A stretch of DNA of 64,000 bases, taken from NCBI RefSeq assembly GCF_024721995.1, contig NZ_JANQBC010000004.1, positions 186,001 through 250,000 of the forward strand, given 5' to 3'. Below the pieces are notes generated by a model that saw only the letters and a list, made by a program, of their open reading frames with translations, was not told the DNA's origin and searched no databases. Positions 1 to 8,632 of this stretch are shown here, one piece after another. The stretch comes from Paenibacillus radicibacter (GTDB lineage Bacteria > Bacillota > Bacilli > Paenibacillales > NBRC-103111). A program made the position numbers and the translations under genes. The first letter of the stretch is position 1, and every line of letters starts with the position of its first letter.

Positions 1-1
1 A

Positions 2-142
2 TTCATTTGCCCTGTTCGCGAAAAAATTATCTTTGCAGAGCAGCATCCCGATGCTAGAGTTCAAGATCGAATCTGCAAAGCAGCTTCATATTTTGAAAGA
101 CATTTTCTTAAGTTATTTAAGACCCTAATAAACAAGAGCTGA
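2..142 (+). CDS. 3' end of an unidentified gene (46 codons visible)
   Basis: Reading frame 2 is open from the window edge to a TGA at 140-142. It encodes a charged, partly amphipathic tail that ends FLKLFKTLINKS. The other forward frames are interrupted early. A strong hairpin begins at the stop codon, as expected at the end of a transcription unit. The start lies outside the window and the family cannot be told from 46 residues. A chance open frame of this length is possible, so the call rests mainly on the terminator placed directly after the stop. Confidence 0.4.
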   Translation, partial: FICPVREKIIFAEQHPDARVQDRICKAASYFERHFLKLFKTLINKS

Positions 143-177
143 AGCCCCCTTTTTAAACAAAAGGAACTTCAGCTCTT
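134..177. terminator. Bidirectional terminator hairpin
   Basis: Arms AAGAGCTGAAG (134-144) and CTTCAGCTCTT (167-177) pair perfectly, with an inner CCTTTT/AAAAGG extension. It lies between the upstream partial plus-strand frame and the minus-strand cyclase gene. On the minus strand it is followed by the T-rich TGTTTATT. Confidence 0.75.
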
Positions 178-191
178 CGTTCATCTTCATC

Positions 192-809
192 TTATTCCAA
201 CACCCTAGCCACAATCCTCGCAATCGACGAATCTGCACGTATATGAAGTGGCAGCGCAATAATCTCAAACTTCCCTACCTCAAGTAATTTCTCAACATGA
301 GTCAAATTCTCTGCGATCAGGATGTTATTTGCAAATAACAACTGATGAACTTCAAATGGATATTTATCAGGGGAAGGCATGTCGAGACAGACCATCTTCA
401 CATGCTTTCTCACTAACAACTCAGCAAATGCCAATGTCAGAACGGGATAGTCTGTAAAATAGCTCGGCTGTCCAAACAACCGGCTATGCTCCGTATGCAG
501 AACGACAATCTGCGCTTCTGGAATAAGCTCTTCATACTCTTCCAAGTAGTCAATCTCTGTTTGCCCCGCAACATCAATAACTGTTCCACTCCCGATAAAA
601 CGATCCAATGAGAACTCATTCAGATAAGTTGGAACATCCAGCAGATGCATCGGTCCATCAATATGAGTGCCTTCGTGCATATTCACGCTTAGCTGATGAT
701 TCGTATAGTGATCCGTATGTATAAACTTCGTTTGCGTCAGAATCGTCTCTGCATCGCCTGGATAAGGCGGTAAACCATCTACTATTAAGTGAGATAGATC
801 TATAATCAT
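192..809 (-). CDS. Cyclase-family metal-dependent hydrolase (kynurenine formamidase-like)
   Basis: A 205-aa protein of the cyclase family (PF04199 type). It has the signature HEGTHIDGPMH at residues 45-55, whose His and Asp residues bind divalent metal in this family, and a typical DLSHLI...PYPGD opening. Members hydrolyse arylformamides or cyclic amides; the substrate here cannot be deduced, and no kynurenine-pathway neighbours are present. The ATG at 809 is preferred over one five codons upstream because GGGGGAA lies six bases before it. It forms a single-gene unit between two terminators. Length is usual for the family. Confidence 0.85.
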   Translation of the reverse strand: MIIDLSHLIVDGLPPYPGDAETILTQTKFIHTDHYTNHQLSVNMHEGTHIDGPMHLLDVPTYLNEFSLDRFIGSGTVIDVAGQTEIDYLEEYEELIPEAQIVVLHTEHSRLFGQPSYFTDYPVLTLAFAELLVRKHVKMVCLDMPSPDKYPFEVHQLLFANNILIAENLTHVEKLLEVGKFEIIALPLHIRADSSIARIVARVLE

Positions 810-875
810 AAGAAGTTCCCCCATTCACTAATCAAAAACCTTTTAAAAATTGTACCACATTAATATTTATCCATT

Positions 876-917
876 AAAAAAAGGACTCACCCCGGTCTCT
901 CAACCGAGGCAAATCCT
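876..917 (-). terminator. Rho-independent terminator of the ABC operon
   Basis: On the minus strand the arms AGGATTTGCCTCGGT and ACCGGGGTGAGTCCT form a long stem followed by seven T residues. It sits just past the stop of the ABC permease gene. Confidence 0.85.
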
Positions 918-925
918 TAACCCCA

Positions 926-2200
926 TTAACCCTTAAATGCCTGCATTGCTTTTCTAAACTCTTTAATCGTCGGACGCTTACCGTAGAGCATAATACCCGT
1001 GCGGTAGATCTTAGCTGCAAGCCAGCTGAAGAAGCCGATGGAGACGAATAGTAATGCAATGGATACAAGAACTTCCCACTGCTCCGGATCACCCATACCG
1101 ATGCGCAGGAACATTACAAGTGGCGAGAAGAACGGAATATAAGACATCACCACGACATACGATGCGTTCGGATTTTGCAAAGCAACCATACTTACCATGA
1201 AGCCAGCCATCATGAGGAACATAATCGGCATAACCGCCTGCCCCACATCTTCCACACGACTTACGATGGAACCAACAGCAGCATACAACATCGCATACAA
1301 GAAGAATCCACCTAAGAAGAAGATAATAAAGTAGATGAATGTACTTACGGGAATATCGGACAATGAAATACCAAGCGAAGCAATCTGCTTCTGGTTATGT
1401 GGCAGCATCAAGTTAATGAAGGCAGCAACACCAACGACCGCGAGTTGCGATAGAGCAAGTAGACATGTACCAATAATTTTACCTAACATTTGCTTGAGTG
1501 AATCCACACTCGTTACGATTAGCTCCATAACACGAGAGCTTTTCTCTTGCGTAATCGTCGTTGCAACCGCTGTACCGTACATCATAATGCTCATATATTG
1601 CAGCATCAGCATCCCGTACACCATGATGTAAGACATGATGAGTTGACCTTCTGTCTTCGTCTGACCCACTTCATTCGAAGTAGAAATTTGCAGCGTATCG
1701 ATTGCGATTGGCGTCTGAATGATTTCCAGCTGCTCTTTCGGAATATTTTTCAGAATACCATCCATCTTCACAGCCTGTAGACCAAGCTGCAATTCACGTA
1801 CAAGCGAGCTGTCCTTCGTATCATTAGACTTATACGTCACTTTCGGGAAACCGCCCACCAGCTGATCACTAATCTCGATGTAACCTTTTATATCACCAGA
1901 CTTAATCTTATCTTTTGCTAACTGCTCATCTGCGTCTTTACTTGAACTCGGAAGCGTTACGATCTCTACCTTAGCTTCACCTTGCGCTTTATAATAGGCA
2001 TCGAGCTTCTGCGCGATCTCAGTTTGGTTTGCGAACACCCCTACTTTATCTGCCTCATGAGAGGAGAAATAGTCAATCACGGCCGGTAAGTTAATTCCAA
2101 TCGTCACAAGAATCGCCATAATCAAGGAAGAAACTTTGAATGATTTAGCTGTAAACGCCGTCATGAACGTAAATCTGATAACTGTAAAAATACTATTCAT
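926..2200 (-). CDS. ABC-2 type transporter permease (NatB-like)
   Basis: A 424-aa integral membrane protein with one N-terminal membrane helix (about residues 15-40), a roughly 150-residue extracytoplasmic domain, and a C-terminal bundle of five or six helices. The segment QEKSSRVMELIVTSV is the typical ABC-2 membrane-domain motif of NatB/YhaP-type exporters. The ATG at 2200 is chosen because AGGTGG precedes it by five bases; a GTG three codons upstream is the alternative. It overlaps the ATPase gene upstream by eight bases, which suggests translational coupling. It probably exports Na+ or a drug or peptide; the substrate is not visible from sequence. Confidence 0.85.
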   Translation of the reverse strand: MNSIFTVIRFTFMTAFTAKSFKVSSLIMAILVTIGINLPAVIDYFSSHEADKVGVFANQTEIAQKLDAYYKAQGEAKVEIVTLPSSSKDADEQLAKDKIKSGDIKGYIEISDQLVGGFPKVTYKSNDTKDSSLVRELQLGLQAVKMDGILKNIPKEQLEIIQTPIAIDTLQISTSNEVGQTKTEGQLIMSYIMVYGMLMLQYMSIMMYGTAVATTITQEKSSRVMELIVTSVDSLKQMLGKIIGTCLLALSQLAVVGVAAFINLMLPHNQKQIASLGISLSDIPVSTFIYFIIFFLGGFFLYAMLYAAVGSIVSRVEDVGQAVMPIMFLMMAGFMVSMVALQNPNASYVVVMSYIPFFSPLVMFLRIGMGDPEQWEVLVSIALLFVSIGFFSWLAAKIYRTGIMLYGKRPTIKEFRKAMQAFKG

Positions 2201-3095
2201 GCGATCCACCTACTTTCTTAATAAAGATTTCGTTAAGCGTCGGCTCCATCACTTGGAAGCGATTGATCTGCGTCTGTGCCATTGCATGTTCCAATATTGC
2301 TCGTGCTGCCACTGGCTGTGCAATCTGAATTTCATATCCAACTGCGCTCTTGTTCACCGATTTCACACCTGCAATTTGCTCAAGCCCTGTTACATCATCA
2401 GTTGTCTCAAGTAACACTCTTTCTTTTGGGAAAGACGCCTTAATCTCTTTCAAATTACCCTGCAATACTGTGTTCGATCTATGTAGAATCGAAATGTTCT
2501 CACACAATTCCTCAACATGTTCCATACGGTGACTGGAGAACAGAATCGACTTCCCTTGCTCACGTAGTGTAGTAACCGTCTTCTTCAGTAGCTCCACATT
2601 CACCGGGTCAAATCCTGAGAACGGTTCATCCATAATAAGAATTTCCGGATCATGAATCACAGCCGCAATAAACTGGATTTTCTGCTGATTCCCTTTGGAT
2701 AATTCTTCTACCCTCTTGCCATAATACTCCGGCACATCAAAGCGCTCTAACCATGTCTTAAGGGATTGATCCGCTGCTTTGCGCGTCATTCCTTTAAGTT
2801 CTGCCAAGTATAACAGCTGATCGCTTACTTTAACCTTGCCATACAAGCCTCTTTCCTCTGGCAAGTACCCCATAATTGCACGCAATTCCTTGGAATAGCC
2901 TTTCCCTTTCCATAGAATGCGACCCTCGTCTGGAGCCGTCAGTCCTAGCACCATCCGCATCGTTGTCGTCTTACCCGCACCATTTGCGCCGAGCAATCCA
3001 TAAATCTCACCTGCTTTTACGTTAAAATGATTGCCATCCACCGCTACATTATCACCAAAGCGCTTTGTTACATGCTCCACTTGAAGATTAAACAT
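2193..3095 (-). CDS. ABC transporter ATP-binding protein (NatA-like)
   Basis: A 300-aa nucleotide-binding subunit. Walker A is GANGAGKT (residues 36-43), the signature is ELSKGNQQK, and Walker B is ILIMDEPFSG, followed by SSHRMEHVEELC. The C-terminal 80 residues form the extension typical of NatA/YhaQ-type exporters. The start is preceded by AAAGGAGAG. It lies 27 bp after the other ATPase gene and overlaps the permease gene downstream, so this ATPase is the natural partner of that permease. Confidence 0.88.
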   Translation of the reverse strand: MFNLQVEHVTKRFGDNVAVDGNHFNVKAGEIYGLLGANGAGKTTTMRMVLGLTAPDEGRILWKGKGYSKELRAIMGYLPEERGLYGKVKVSDQLLYLAELKGMTRKAADQSLKTWLERFDVPEYYGKRVEELSKGNQQKIQFIAAVIHDPEILIMDEPFSGFDPVNVELLKKTVTTLREQGKSILFSSHRMEHVEELCENISILHRSNTVLQGNLKEIKASFPKERVLLETTDDVTGLEQIAGVKSVNKSAVGYEIQIAQPVAARAILEHAMAQTQINRFQVMEPTLNEIFIKKVGGSHE

Positions 3096-3122
3096 CGATA
3101 TCTCTCTCCTTTGTTTAGATCC

Positions 3123-4013
3123 TTAATTATTTTCCATGTAAAACGATAAGATTTCATCAAGCTCAAGTGACTCCACACTGATAATCGGAATCTGCTGTCT
3201 TATAAGCTCACTTTCTGTTGCTTGCACCTGAGATGTAATGATGCGAACTGGACCTGTTACTCTTCCTGTAAGGTCCACACGGATCACACCAGGTGTTTGC
3301 TCTCCTTGTTCAGGCAGTCTTTCTATCCAATACGCTTTTGTGGTGCTTAAGAGCTCATCTTTTTCAAAAATTCCTTTAATCACGCCGTTTTCTTGCAAAA
3401 TAATATAGTCTGCTAATCGCTTAATCTCATCCAAAATATGAGTGGCAAACACCACTGTTCTTCCATCATTATCCATAAACTTGCCGATTTGATCTACAAT
3501 AATTTTGGATGTCATAAAATCGAGTCCATTCGTTGCTTCATCCATGATGAGTAGATCCGTGTTCTTCGCCAGGGCCACTGCAATAGACAGACGCTGCCGT
3601 TCGCCAGTAGACATCTTCAATAATTTCGCATTACGATCAATCCCGAATTTCTTTACCAGATTCGTAAACTGATTTGAATCCCAATTTGGATACCATAGAG
3701 ATTCGAAATCAACCAAATCCTTCACCGTTGAAAGCTCTGCTTCCTCCCACATCTGACGATTGGACGCGTATGCAATGCGTCGTTTGATCATGACATCATC
3801 TTGCTCATAATCCATACCGAACATTTGCACTTGACCCTGGTCTGGCTTTAATCCGTTCATCAGCATGCTGAACAGCGTACTCTTCCCAGCCCCATTGGGT
3901 CCGACTACTGCATATACGAACCCTTCTTCAAGCTGCAAATCAATCGTTCCGATCTCGAACGTATCGAGTCTTTTACGTACACCCTTCATTGCTACTGCAA
4001 TATTAGCTTCCAT
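3123..4013 (-). CDS. ABC transporter ATP-binding protein (YtrB-like)
   Basis: A 296-aa ATPase with Walker A GPNGAGKS (38-45), signature MSTGERQR, Walker B LLIMDEATNG and the switch histidine in FATHILDE. The C-terminal tail is divergent. It follows the GntR regulator by 18 bp. The order of membrane protein, YtrA-type GntR, ATPase resembles the antibiotic-responsive ytr-type operons of Bacillota. Its likely membrane partner is the 241-aa protein at the head of the operon, whereas the next ATPase fits the NatB-like permease. Confidence 0.85.
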   Translation of the reverse strand: MEANIAVAMKGVRKRLDTFEIGTIDLQLEEGFVYAVVGPNGAGKSTLFSMLMNGLKPDQGQVQMFGMDYEQDDVMIKRRIAYASNRQMWEEAELSTVKDLVDFESLWYPNWDSNQFTNLVKKFGIDRNAKLLKMSTGERQRLSIAVALAKNTDLLIMDEATNGLDFMTSKIIVDQIGKFMDNDGRTVVFATHILDEIKRLADYIILQENGVIKGIFEKDELLSTTKAYWIERLPEQGEQTPGVIRVDLTGRVTGPVRIITSQVQATESELIRQQIPIISVESLELDEILSFYMENN

Positions 4014-4031
4014 ATACCCCAGCTCCCAACC

Positions 4032-4430
4032 TTAAGCTTTCTCTTGATCCCGAACTTCCTGTAATGCTGCTCTAAAAAGTTCTTCTAGTTCCGCATCTGT
4101 ACACTTCACTCGTATCCCCGTCAGAATCGCTTCTTTCATTGCTGTGAGCACCGCATCTGTTCGATAATTGTCTCTCGCCGTCTGTCCTACATTTGCAACA
4201 AACGTCCCCGTTCCTTGCCTGGTACGCAAGATGCCTTCATTCTCCAAGTCCTGATACACCCTTCGAATCGTAATAACGCTGCATGCCAGTTGCTGTGCCA
4301 GTTCTCGTATCGATGGAAGGAGGGCCCCTTCTGCCAATTGCCCACTTAGAATAAGAGCTTTAAGCTGCACTTCAATCTGATAATATAATGGCTCTGCGCT
4401 GTCATTCGATATCTGAATGGGAATTCTCAT
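4032..4430 (-). CDS. GntR-family transcriptional regulator, YtrA subfamily
   Basis: A 132-aa protein with an N-terminal winged helix (SAEPLYYQIEVQLKALILSG...PSIRELAQQLACSVITIRRVYQDLENEGILRTRQGTGTF, quoted in part) and a short C-terminal region of about 50 residues. That length is the hallmark of the YtrA subfamily, whose members usually repress ABC exporter operons. It is the second gene of the operon it presumably controls. Candidate operator repeats lie just after the operon promoter near 5211-5249. No ligand domain is present, so the inducer cannot be inferred. Confidence 0.85.
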   Translation of the reverse strand: MRIPIQISNDSAEPLYYQIEVQLKALILSGQLAEGALLPSIRELAQQLACSVITIRRVYQDLENEGILRTRQGTGTFVANVGQTARDNYRTDAVLTAMKEAILTGIRVKCTDAELEELFRAALQEVRDQEKA

Positions 4431-4461
4431 CCGCCCTCACCTACTTTCTAATCCCTGCCTT

Positions 4462-5187
4462 TTAAACGTACAAATCTCGCTTATTGAGCGACTTCTCCAT
4501 TACTTTACCTACACCAAGCATGATGCATATTCCGAGTACAATAAAGGCAGTCGGTATGATCCAGCTGTATGTCTTAATCCCAGTTGTGACAAGATCCCAG
4601 ACAGATTGTTGCATCCCCAAAAGCGCAACAAGAATAACTGCTACGATACCAACCGCGAAACTCATTACCAAGTACATTTTTCCTGAAAGCGACATCTCAA
4701 ACCACAGATACAGCGTGCCTGTTACCATCGAATAACCCATTACTGTAAGTACCATCTGAACATACTGCATGGTTGTTATATCGTAGGTGCTGATCATGTC
4801 CGTAAATATATACAGTAAGCTGAATAGTATCGTATTTAAAGCGAAGACATGAATGATAAATTTCATAAATTTCGATTTCACGATTTGACTTGATGAGATC
4901 GGCATTAGCTTCAGCCAAGACAATTCTTTCCTGAATGCATCCGTCTTCCAGTAATTTTTCATATAGCTGTTCTTAAATCCAAATCCCATAAGTGATAAGT
5001 ACGTTACAGAGATAACGTTAACTGGAAAATAAGCGATACTCGGTCGTTTTGCGTAACTTTCAATTGGGATCATCACCAGAAACATTAAGAAACAAGCAAC
5101 AAGAAATAGAGTCGTTCCCACATACCCTGCATTACGATACGAAAATTCCCTCTTTACCAGAAACTTAATTCCTTGCCAATTCGTCAT
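4462..5187 (-). CDS. Membrane protein, probable ABC permease subunit heading the operon
   Basis: A 241-aa protein with about six predicted membrane segments, starting with a cytoplasmic KFLVKREFSYR and continuing with hydrophobic helices near residues 25, 60, 110, 140, 170 and 205. No family signature is recognised, but size, topology and place before a GntR/ATPase pair suit an ABC-2-like permease. The GGAAGGTGAT ribosome site and the sigma-A-like promoter at 5250-5277 mark it as the first gene of the five-gene unit. Confidence 0.6.
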   Translation of the reverse strand: MTNWQGIKFLVKREFSYRNAGYVGTTLFLVACFLMFLVMIPIESYAKRPSIAYFPVNVISVTYLSLMGFGFKNSYMKNYWKTDAFRKELSWLKLMPISSSQIVKSKFMKFIIHVFALNTILFSLLYIFTDMISTYDITTMQYVQMVLTVMGYSMVTGTLYLWFEMSLSGKMYLVMSFAVGIVAVILVALLGMQQSVWDLVTTGIKTYSWIIPTAFIVLGICIMLGVGKVMEKSLNKRDLYV

Positions 5188-5210
5188 ATCCGATCACCTT
5201 CCACATTCAC

Positions 5211-5277
5211 AGTGTATATAGTCTTTATAGTGTGTATATCTATATGTACAGTATACTCGCATCGGAACATTTTGCAA
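5211..5277 (-). promoter_or_regulatory. Promoter of the ABC operon with candidate GntR operator repeats
   Basis: On the minus strand TTGCAA (5272-5277) and TATACT (5250-5255) are 16 bp apart. Downstream of the expected transcription start lie the repeats AGTGTGTATA (5229-5238) and AGTGTATATA (5211-5220), 18 bp apart as read on the plus strand, and an imperfect dyad GTGTATATCTATATGTAC. The autoregulatory role is inferred from the YtrA-type gene in the operon. Confidence 0.55.
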
Positions 5278-5304
5278 TACCTTTTTTTCAGAAAAATTGA
5301 ATAC

Positions 5305-5340
5305 AAAAAAAGCAACCTCTTATAAACAAGAGATTGCTTC
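5305..5340 (-). terminator. Terminator of the MgtC-family gene
   Basis: On the minus strand AAGCAATCTCTTG pairs with AAGAGGTTGCTT and is followed by a T-run. Confidence 0.85.
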
Positions 5341-5368
5341 CTCATCTATCCCTGCTACTTCTAGCAGC

Positions 5369-6040
5369 TTATTGCATTTCAACCGCATTGACACCCGGTA
5401 TTTCCTGAATTAAAGGCAATAAATCATCAGGCTCATAAGCGTTTGGCAGCTTCACATTCATCGACAATTCGATTTCAAGCATATTCTTATCCAGCTTCTC
5501 CGCATGGAAATTAAGTATTACAATTTGTTTATCACGAAGCGTATGCTGAATCCTGCTGATGAGATCTGGCTCATTCTCAATACGTAATATAAGTTGTTCG
5601 GATTTAGGGAACGATAACCACCGAAACTGACGATGTAGCATCTTCTGTCCGATTAGGATAAGTATGGTAACCCCAACACCTAGTGTATACATACCTGCTC
5701 CTAGCGATAAGCCAATGCCTGCTGTTGTCCATACACCTGCTGCTGTCGTAAGTCCCTTAACCGTCTGCCGCTGCAAGAAGATCATCCCCGCACCCAAGAA
5801 TGACACCCCACTGACAACCTGTGCCGCGATCCTCGAAGGATCTAAGCCAACACCTTCTGTACCTAGAATATCGGCAAAACCATACTTAGATACCACCATC
5901 ATAAGCGATGCCCCTACTGCAACTACGAAATGGGTACGTACGCCAGCCTCTTTCATCCGACTTTTCCGTTCATAACCAATCATCACACCACATATGCCAG
6001 CAATCACAAGACGTAGTAAAAATTCCAGTTGCATCATCAT
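5369..6040 (-). CDS. MgtC/SapB-family membrane protein
   Basis: A 223-aa protein. The N-terminal 140 residues have four or five membrane helices with the conserved GYERKSRMKEAGVRTH, VSGVSFLGAGMI and VKGLTTAAGVWTTAGIG motifs of the MgtC/SapB family. The C-terminal 80 residues form a soluble ACT-like domain. Family members are linked to Mg2+ limitation, acid stress and membrane-potential control; they are not proven transporters. The start at 6040 has GAGGGG eight bases upstream. It is monocistronic between two terminators. Confidence 0.88.
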   Translation of the reverse strand: MMMQLEFLLRLVIAGICGVMIGYERKSRMKEAGVRTHFVVAVGASLMMVVSKYGFADILGTEGVGLDPSRIAAQVVSGVSFLGAGMIFLQRQTVKGLTTAAGVWTTAGIGLSLGAGMYTLGVGVTILILIGQKMLHRQFRWLSFPKSEQLILRIENEPDLISRIQHTLRDKQIVILNFHAEKLDKNMLEIELSMNVKLPNAYEPDDLLPLIQEIPGVNAVEMQ

Positions 6041-6118
6041 TCGATAATCCCCTCCTCATCTTTGGGTATCCGCTTCTACAAGCGAGATCCTGCTATACTT
6101 GGACGAAGTTTACTATTG

Positions 6119-6157
6119 CAAAAAACTGCTGTACCCCAATAGGATACCGCAGTTTTG
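6119..6157 (-). terminator. Terminator downstream of the DUF420 gene
   Basis: On the minus strand AAAACTGCGGTA pairs with TACAGCAGTTTT and is followed by T residues. Confidence 0.8.
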
Positions 6158-6192
6158 AACATCGAATCTATGATATTTCATTTCGTATCAAA

Positions 6193-6651
6193 CTAATGAA
6201 TGCCGAAGATAACTTTCCACACCGGCTCAGACATACCGCCTGGATACAAGATATATAGAAGCACATATACCGCAACTCCTGTTGGAGCTGTAAGCAGCCA
6301 TACAATTGCAGCTGTCTTCCCGATTCTGCGGTGCTTCATGAAATTCTTCTTGTATGCATGCCATAGCGTAATGAGACCAAGCACACCGCCAGTTGTCGCA
6401 AGTGCGATATGGAAGAACAAGAAGATATGATAATACAGCTTAATGGACTGTGGTCCGTTAAACATCGTATTTCCTACGAATATCGTGCGAGACATATAGA
6501 TAATAAAGAAGGTTAACGCGAACACTGCTCCCCAAATCATCAGCTTCTCGTGCGTTTGACGATTGCCTTTCACAATATGGTACCAGCCAAACCCGACAAA
6601 GATAGCGCTGATCACAATAAACATCGTGGATAACGTTGGCAAAATCTGCAT
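6193..6651 (-). CDS. ctaM: DUF420 membrane protein, probable CtaM oxidase assembly factor
   Basis: A 152-aa protein with four predicted membrane helices. His residues in GFGWYHIVKGNRQTHEK, YYHIFLFFHIALA and WHAYKKNFMKHRRIGK are typical of DUF420. In Bacillus and Staphylococcus the DUF420 protein CtaM is needed for active haem-copper oxidase. It follows ctaG by 38 bp in the oxidase block, which supports that role. AGGTGAG lies eight bases before the ATG. The gene symbol is an inference from family and context. Confidence 0.75.
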   Translation of the reverse strand: MQILPTLSTMFIVISAIFVGFGWYHIVKGNRQTHEKLMIWGAVFALTFFIIYMSRTIFVGNTMFNGPQSIKLYYHIFLFFHIALATTGGVLGLITLWHAYKKNFMKHRRIGKTAAIVWLLTAPTGVAVYVLLYILYPGGMSEPVWKVIFGIH

Positions 6652-6689
6652 ACGAAGTACTCACCTATTTCCTTAAAATAATGAATGGA

Positions 6690-7565
6690 CTACGACTTCA
6701 CTGGCTCGAAGGTGTGCTTATACTCAACACCCTCACGTGGTTCATCAGATAGTTCAGTATCATGTGCCCGTTCTGAATTGTACCATTTGCGGAAAATAAT
6801 AAACAGTACGAACCCATATGACAACTCCTGCATAATCTTCATGACAACTCCACCAAGCTGTTGATCGTCCAGTACCGGCAAGAACTCAAATGGCAGCACA
6901 ACGTCCTTGTACATCGCATACATCGGTGTTTCTGCAAAAATAATGAGCGCACACGCTGGTGTTAGAAGCACACCATTGACGAAGATGTAACCCATCTTCT
7001 TCACGCCTGTCATCGAGCCATAGTCTGGAATTGTCGTAAACACCGGGAACCACATCGTAAATGCCGTAAATAACAGCACCGAATGATACGCGAATCGTGC
7101 CAATTCATTCATCATAACGAAATCCATGACCAGAGGCAAATGGTAGACCGAGAATAACAGATTAAAGAGCAATACAGCGATAATTGGACTTGTAAAAAAC
7201 TTCACGATTAGATGAACCCAGCGTACTTTAAGCACAGGCTCAAGCGCCCATGACGGCATACCGGTAATAATATATATCGGTGCAATCAAATACAGTATCG
7301 ACTGCTGCAACATGTGAATGCTGAACATATAATGATGACCTATGTAATCCAACGGACTGCCTTGCGCAATATAGACCAAGATGAGCCCTGTATAAAAAGC
7401 CGCTTTTGTCTTCGTACTAACCGGCTCAGAATTCGCAAAGCTCTCTCTCCAAGAGCCTACTAGTCGATAATACAGCAGGCCTACAACGCTGAGAAACAAG
7501 ATGAGCAGAGGACTCCATAATTCAAAAAAACTTGCCGATTGCCCCATAATCTGTGTGTGATCCAT
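6690..7565 (-). CDS. ctaG: CtaG, cytochrome c oxidase assembly factor
   Basis: A 291-aa polytopic membrane protein of the bacterial caa3_CtaG family. It has about seven helices and motifs such as YIAQGSPLDYIGHHYMFSIHML and AYHSVLLFTAFTMWFPV, rich in His and Met as expected of a protein linked to copper-site assembly in subunits I and II. The ATG at 7565 is preferred because AAAGGGAG lies nine bases upstream; an earlier ATG at 7586 lacks a ribosome site. A terminator separates it from ctaF, so it may be expressed partly by read-through or from its own promoter. Confidence 0.88.
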   Translation of the reverse strand: MDHTQIMGQSASFFELWSPLLILFLSVVGLLYYRLVGSWRESFANSEPVSTKTKAAFYTGLILVYIAQGSPLDYIGHHYMFSIHMLQQSILYLIAPIYIITGMPSWALEPVLKVRWVHLIVKFFTSPIIAVLLFNLLFSVYHLPLVMDFVMMNELARFAYHSVLLFTAFTMWFPVFTTIPDYGSMTGVKKMGYIFVNGVLLTPACALIIFAETPMYAMYKDVVLPFEFLPVLDDQQLGGVVMKIMQELSYGFVLFIIFRKWYNSERAHDTELSDEPREGVEYKHTFEPVKS

Positions 7566-7633
7566 ACTGTACATCTCCCTTTCCATGCCCTTATTGAATG
7601 AGTTTCTGATAATTCATGCAATTATTTCCTAAC

Positions 7634-7670
7634 AAAAAAGGGGGCGCTTCTAAACAAAGCTGACCCCCTA
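7634..7670 (-). terminator. Terminator between ctaF and ctaG
   Basis: The minus-strand stem AGGGGGTCAGCTT/GAAGCGCCCCCT is followed by six T residues. It splits the structural oxidase genes from the assembly genes. Confidence 0.85.
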
Positions 7671-7698
7671 CATGACAATACTTCGAACAACTACTCTC

Positions 7699-8013
7699 TT
7701 ACCACCAAGTCCAGTATACAGCTGCTACTACTGCAGTCAGTGCAATAATGAACCCGAAGATGAGACCAATTGCTGCGAACACATGACCTCTTTCTTTCAT
7801 ATGCATCCAGTATGCAAGTTGGAAAATACATTGCACCACTGCAAGCGTAATGATGAAGATCAAGATGAACGAGCGATCAAGATCACCGTAAATAACAACT
7901 GCGAAAGCTAGCATCGTAAGCAAAATCGATACGATGTAAGACAAGAAATGCGGAGCCGGGCTCTCAGGCTTGCGACGTCTGTTCGATGAAGCAGTATTTT
8001 GTACTTGTTCCAT
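7699..8013 (-). CDS. ctaF: Cytochrome c oxidase subunit IV (CtaF)
   Basis: A 104-aa protein with three membrane helices, the layout of the prokaryotic subunit IV of caa3 oxidases. The segments FIITLAVVQCIFQLAYWMHMKE and GLIFGFIIALTAVVAAVYW fit the family well. It starts one base after the ctaE stop, preceded by AAGGTGG. It stabilises the complex and has no catalytic residues. Fourth and last structural gene of the unit. Confidence 0.88.
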   Translation of the reverse strand: MEQVQNTASSNRRRKPESPAPHFLSYIVSILLTMLAFAVVIYGDLDRSFILIFIITLAVVQCIFQLAYWMHMKERGHVFAAIGLIFGFIIALTAVVAAVYWTWW

Positions 8014-8014
8014 C

Positions 8015-8632
8015 TTAGTGACCCACCTTCCCCATTAGATACACAACTGTGAAGATAAACACCCACACTACGTCGATAAAGTGCCAGTACAAGGACGCGA
8101 CATAGAATTTCGGAGCTGTTGTAGTTGTTAATCCTTTTTTCAAACCTTGGATAATTAACAGTGTAATCCAGAGAACCCCGAATAATACGTGAGCCCCGTG
8201 GAAACCAACTAATGTGTAGAATGATGTTGAGAATGCATTCTTCGAGAACGTATGTCCTTCATGCACATACTCAACAAACTCGTAAATCTCAAGTCCTAAG
8301 AAGCTAAGACCAAGAACAACCGTAACACCTAACCATAGAAGCATTTGTTTAAGTTTCTTCTTATGCATAGCCATCATCGCGAATACGCTCGTTAGTGAAG
8401 AGGTAAGCAAGATGAATGTTGAGATCGCAACGATGCTAAGTTTGAACAAATGTTCCGCAGTCGGATCGCCTTCTGGAACGGAATTACGAAGAGCGATGTA
8501 TGTCGCAAACAAAGTACCGAAGAGTACCATCTCTCCGCCAAGGAAAAGCCAGAACCCTAATATCTTATTTCTCCCTTCAAGCGTTGCTCTTTCGGGATGA
8601 TCTGGCAATGCGCCAGTATGATTAGCAGCCAT
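8015..8632 (-). CDS. ctaE: Cytochrome c oxidase subunit III (CtaE)
   Basis: A 205-aa protein with five membrane helices. The segment GFWLFLGGEMVLFGTLFATY opens the protein, and YTLVGFHGAHVLFGV and SLYWHFIDVVWVFIFTVVYL carry the conserved His residues of subunit III. It is shorter than the seven-helix mitochondrial form, as usual for caa3 oxidases of Bacillota, where the missing helices are fused to subunit I. Its ATG overlaps the ctaD stop as TAATG, so translation is probably coupled. Confidence 0.92.
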   Translation of the reverse strand: MAANHTGALPDHPERATLEGRNKILGFWLFLGGEMVLFGTLFATYIALRNSVPEGDPTAEHLFKLSIVAISTFILLTSSLTSVFAMMAMHKKKLKQMLLWLGVTVVLGLSFLGLEIYEFVEYVHEGHTFSKNAFSTSFYTLVGFHGAHVLFGVLWITLLIIQGLKKGLTTTTAPKFYVASLYWHFIDVVWVFIFTVVYLMGKVGH

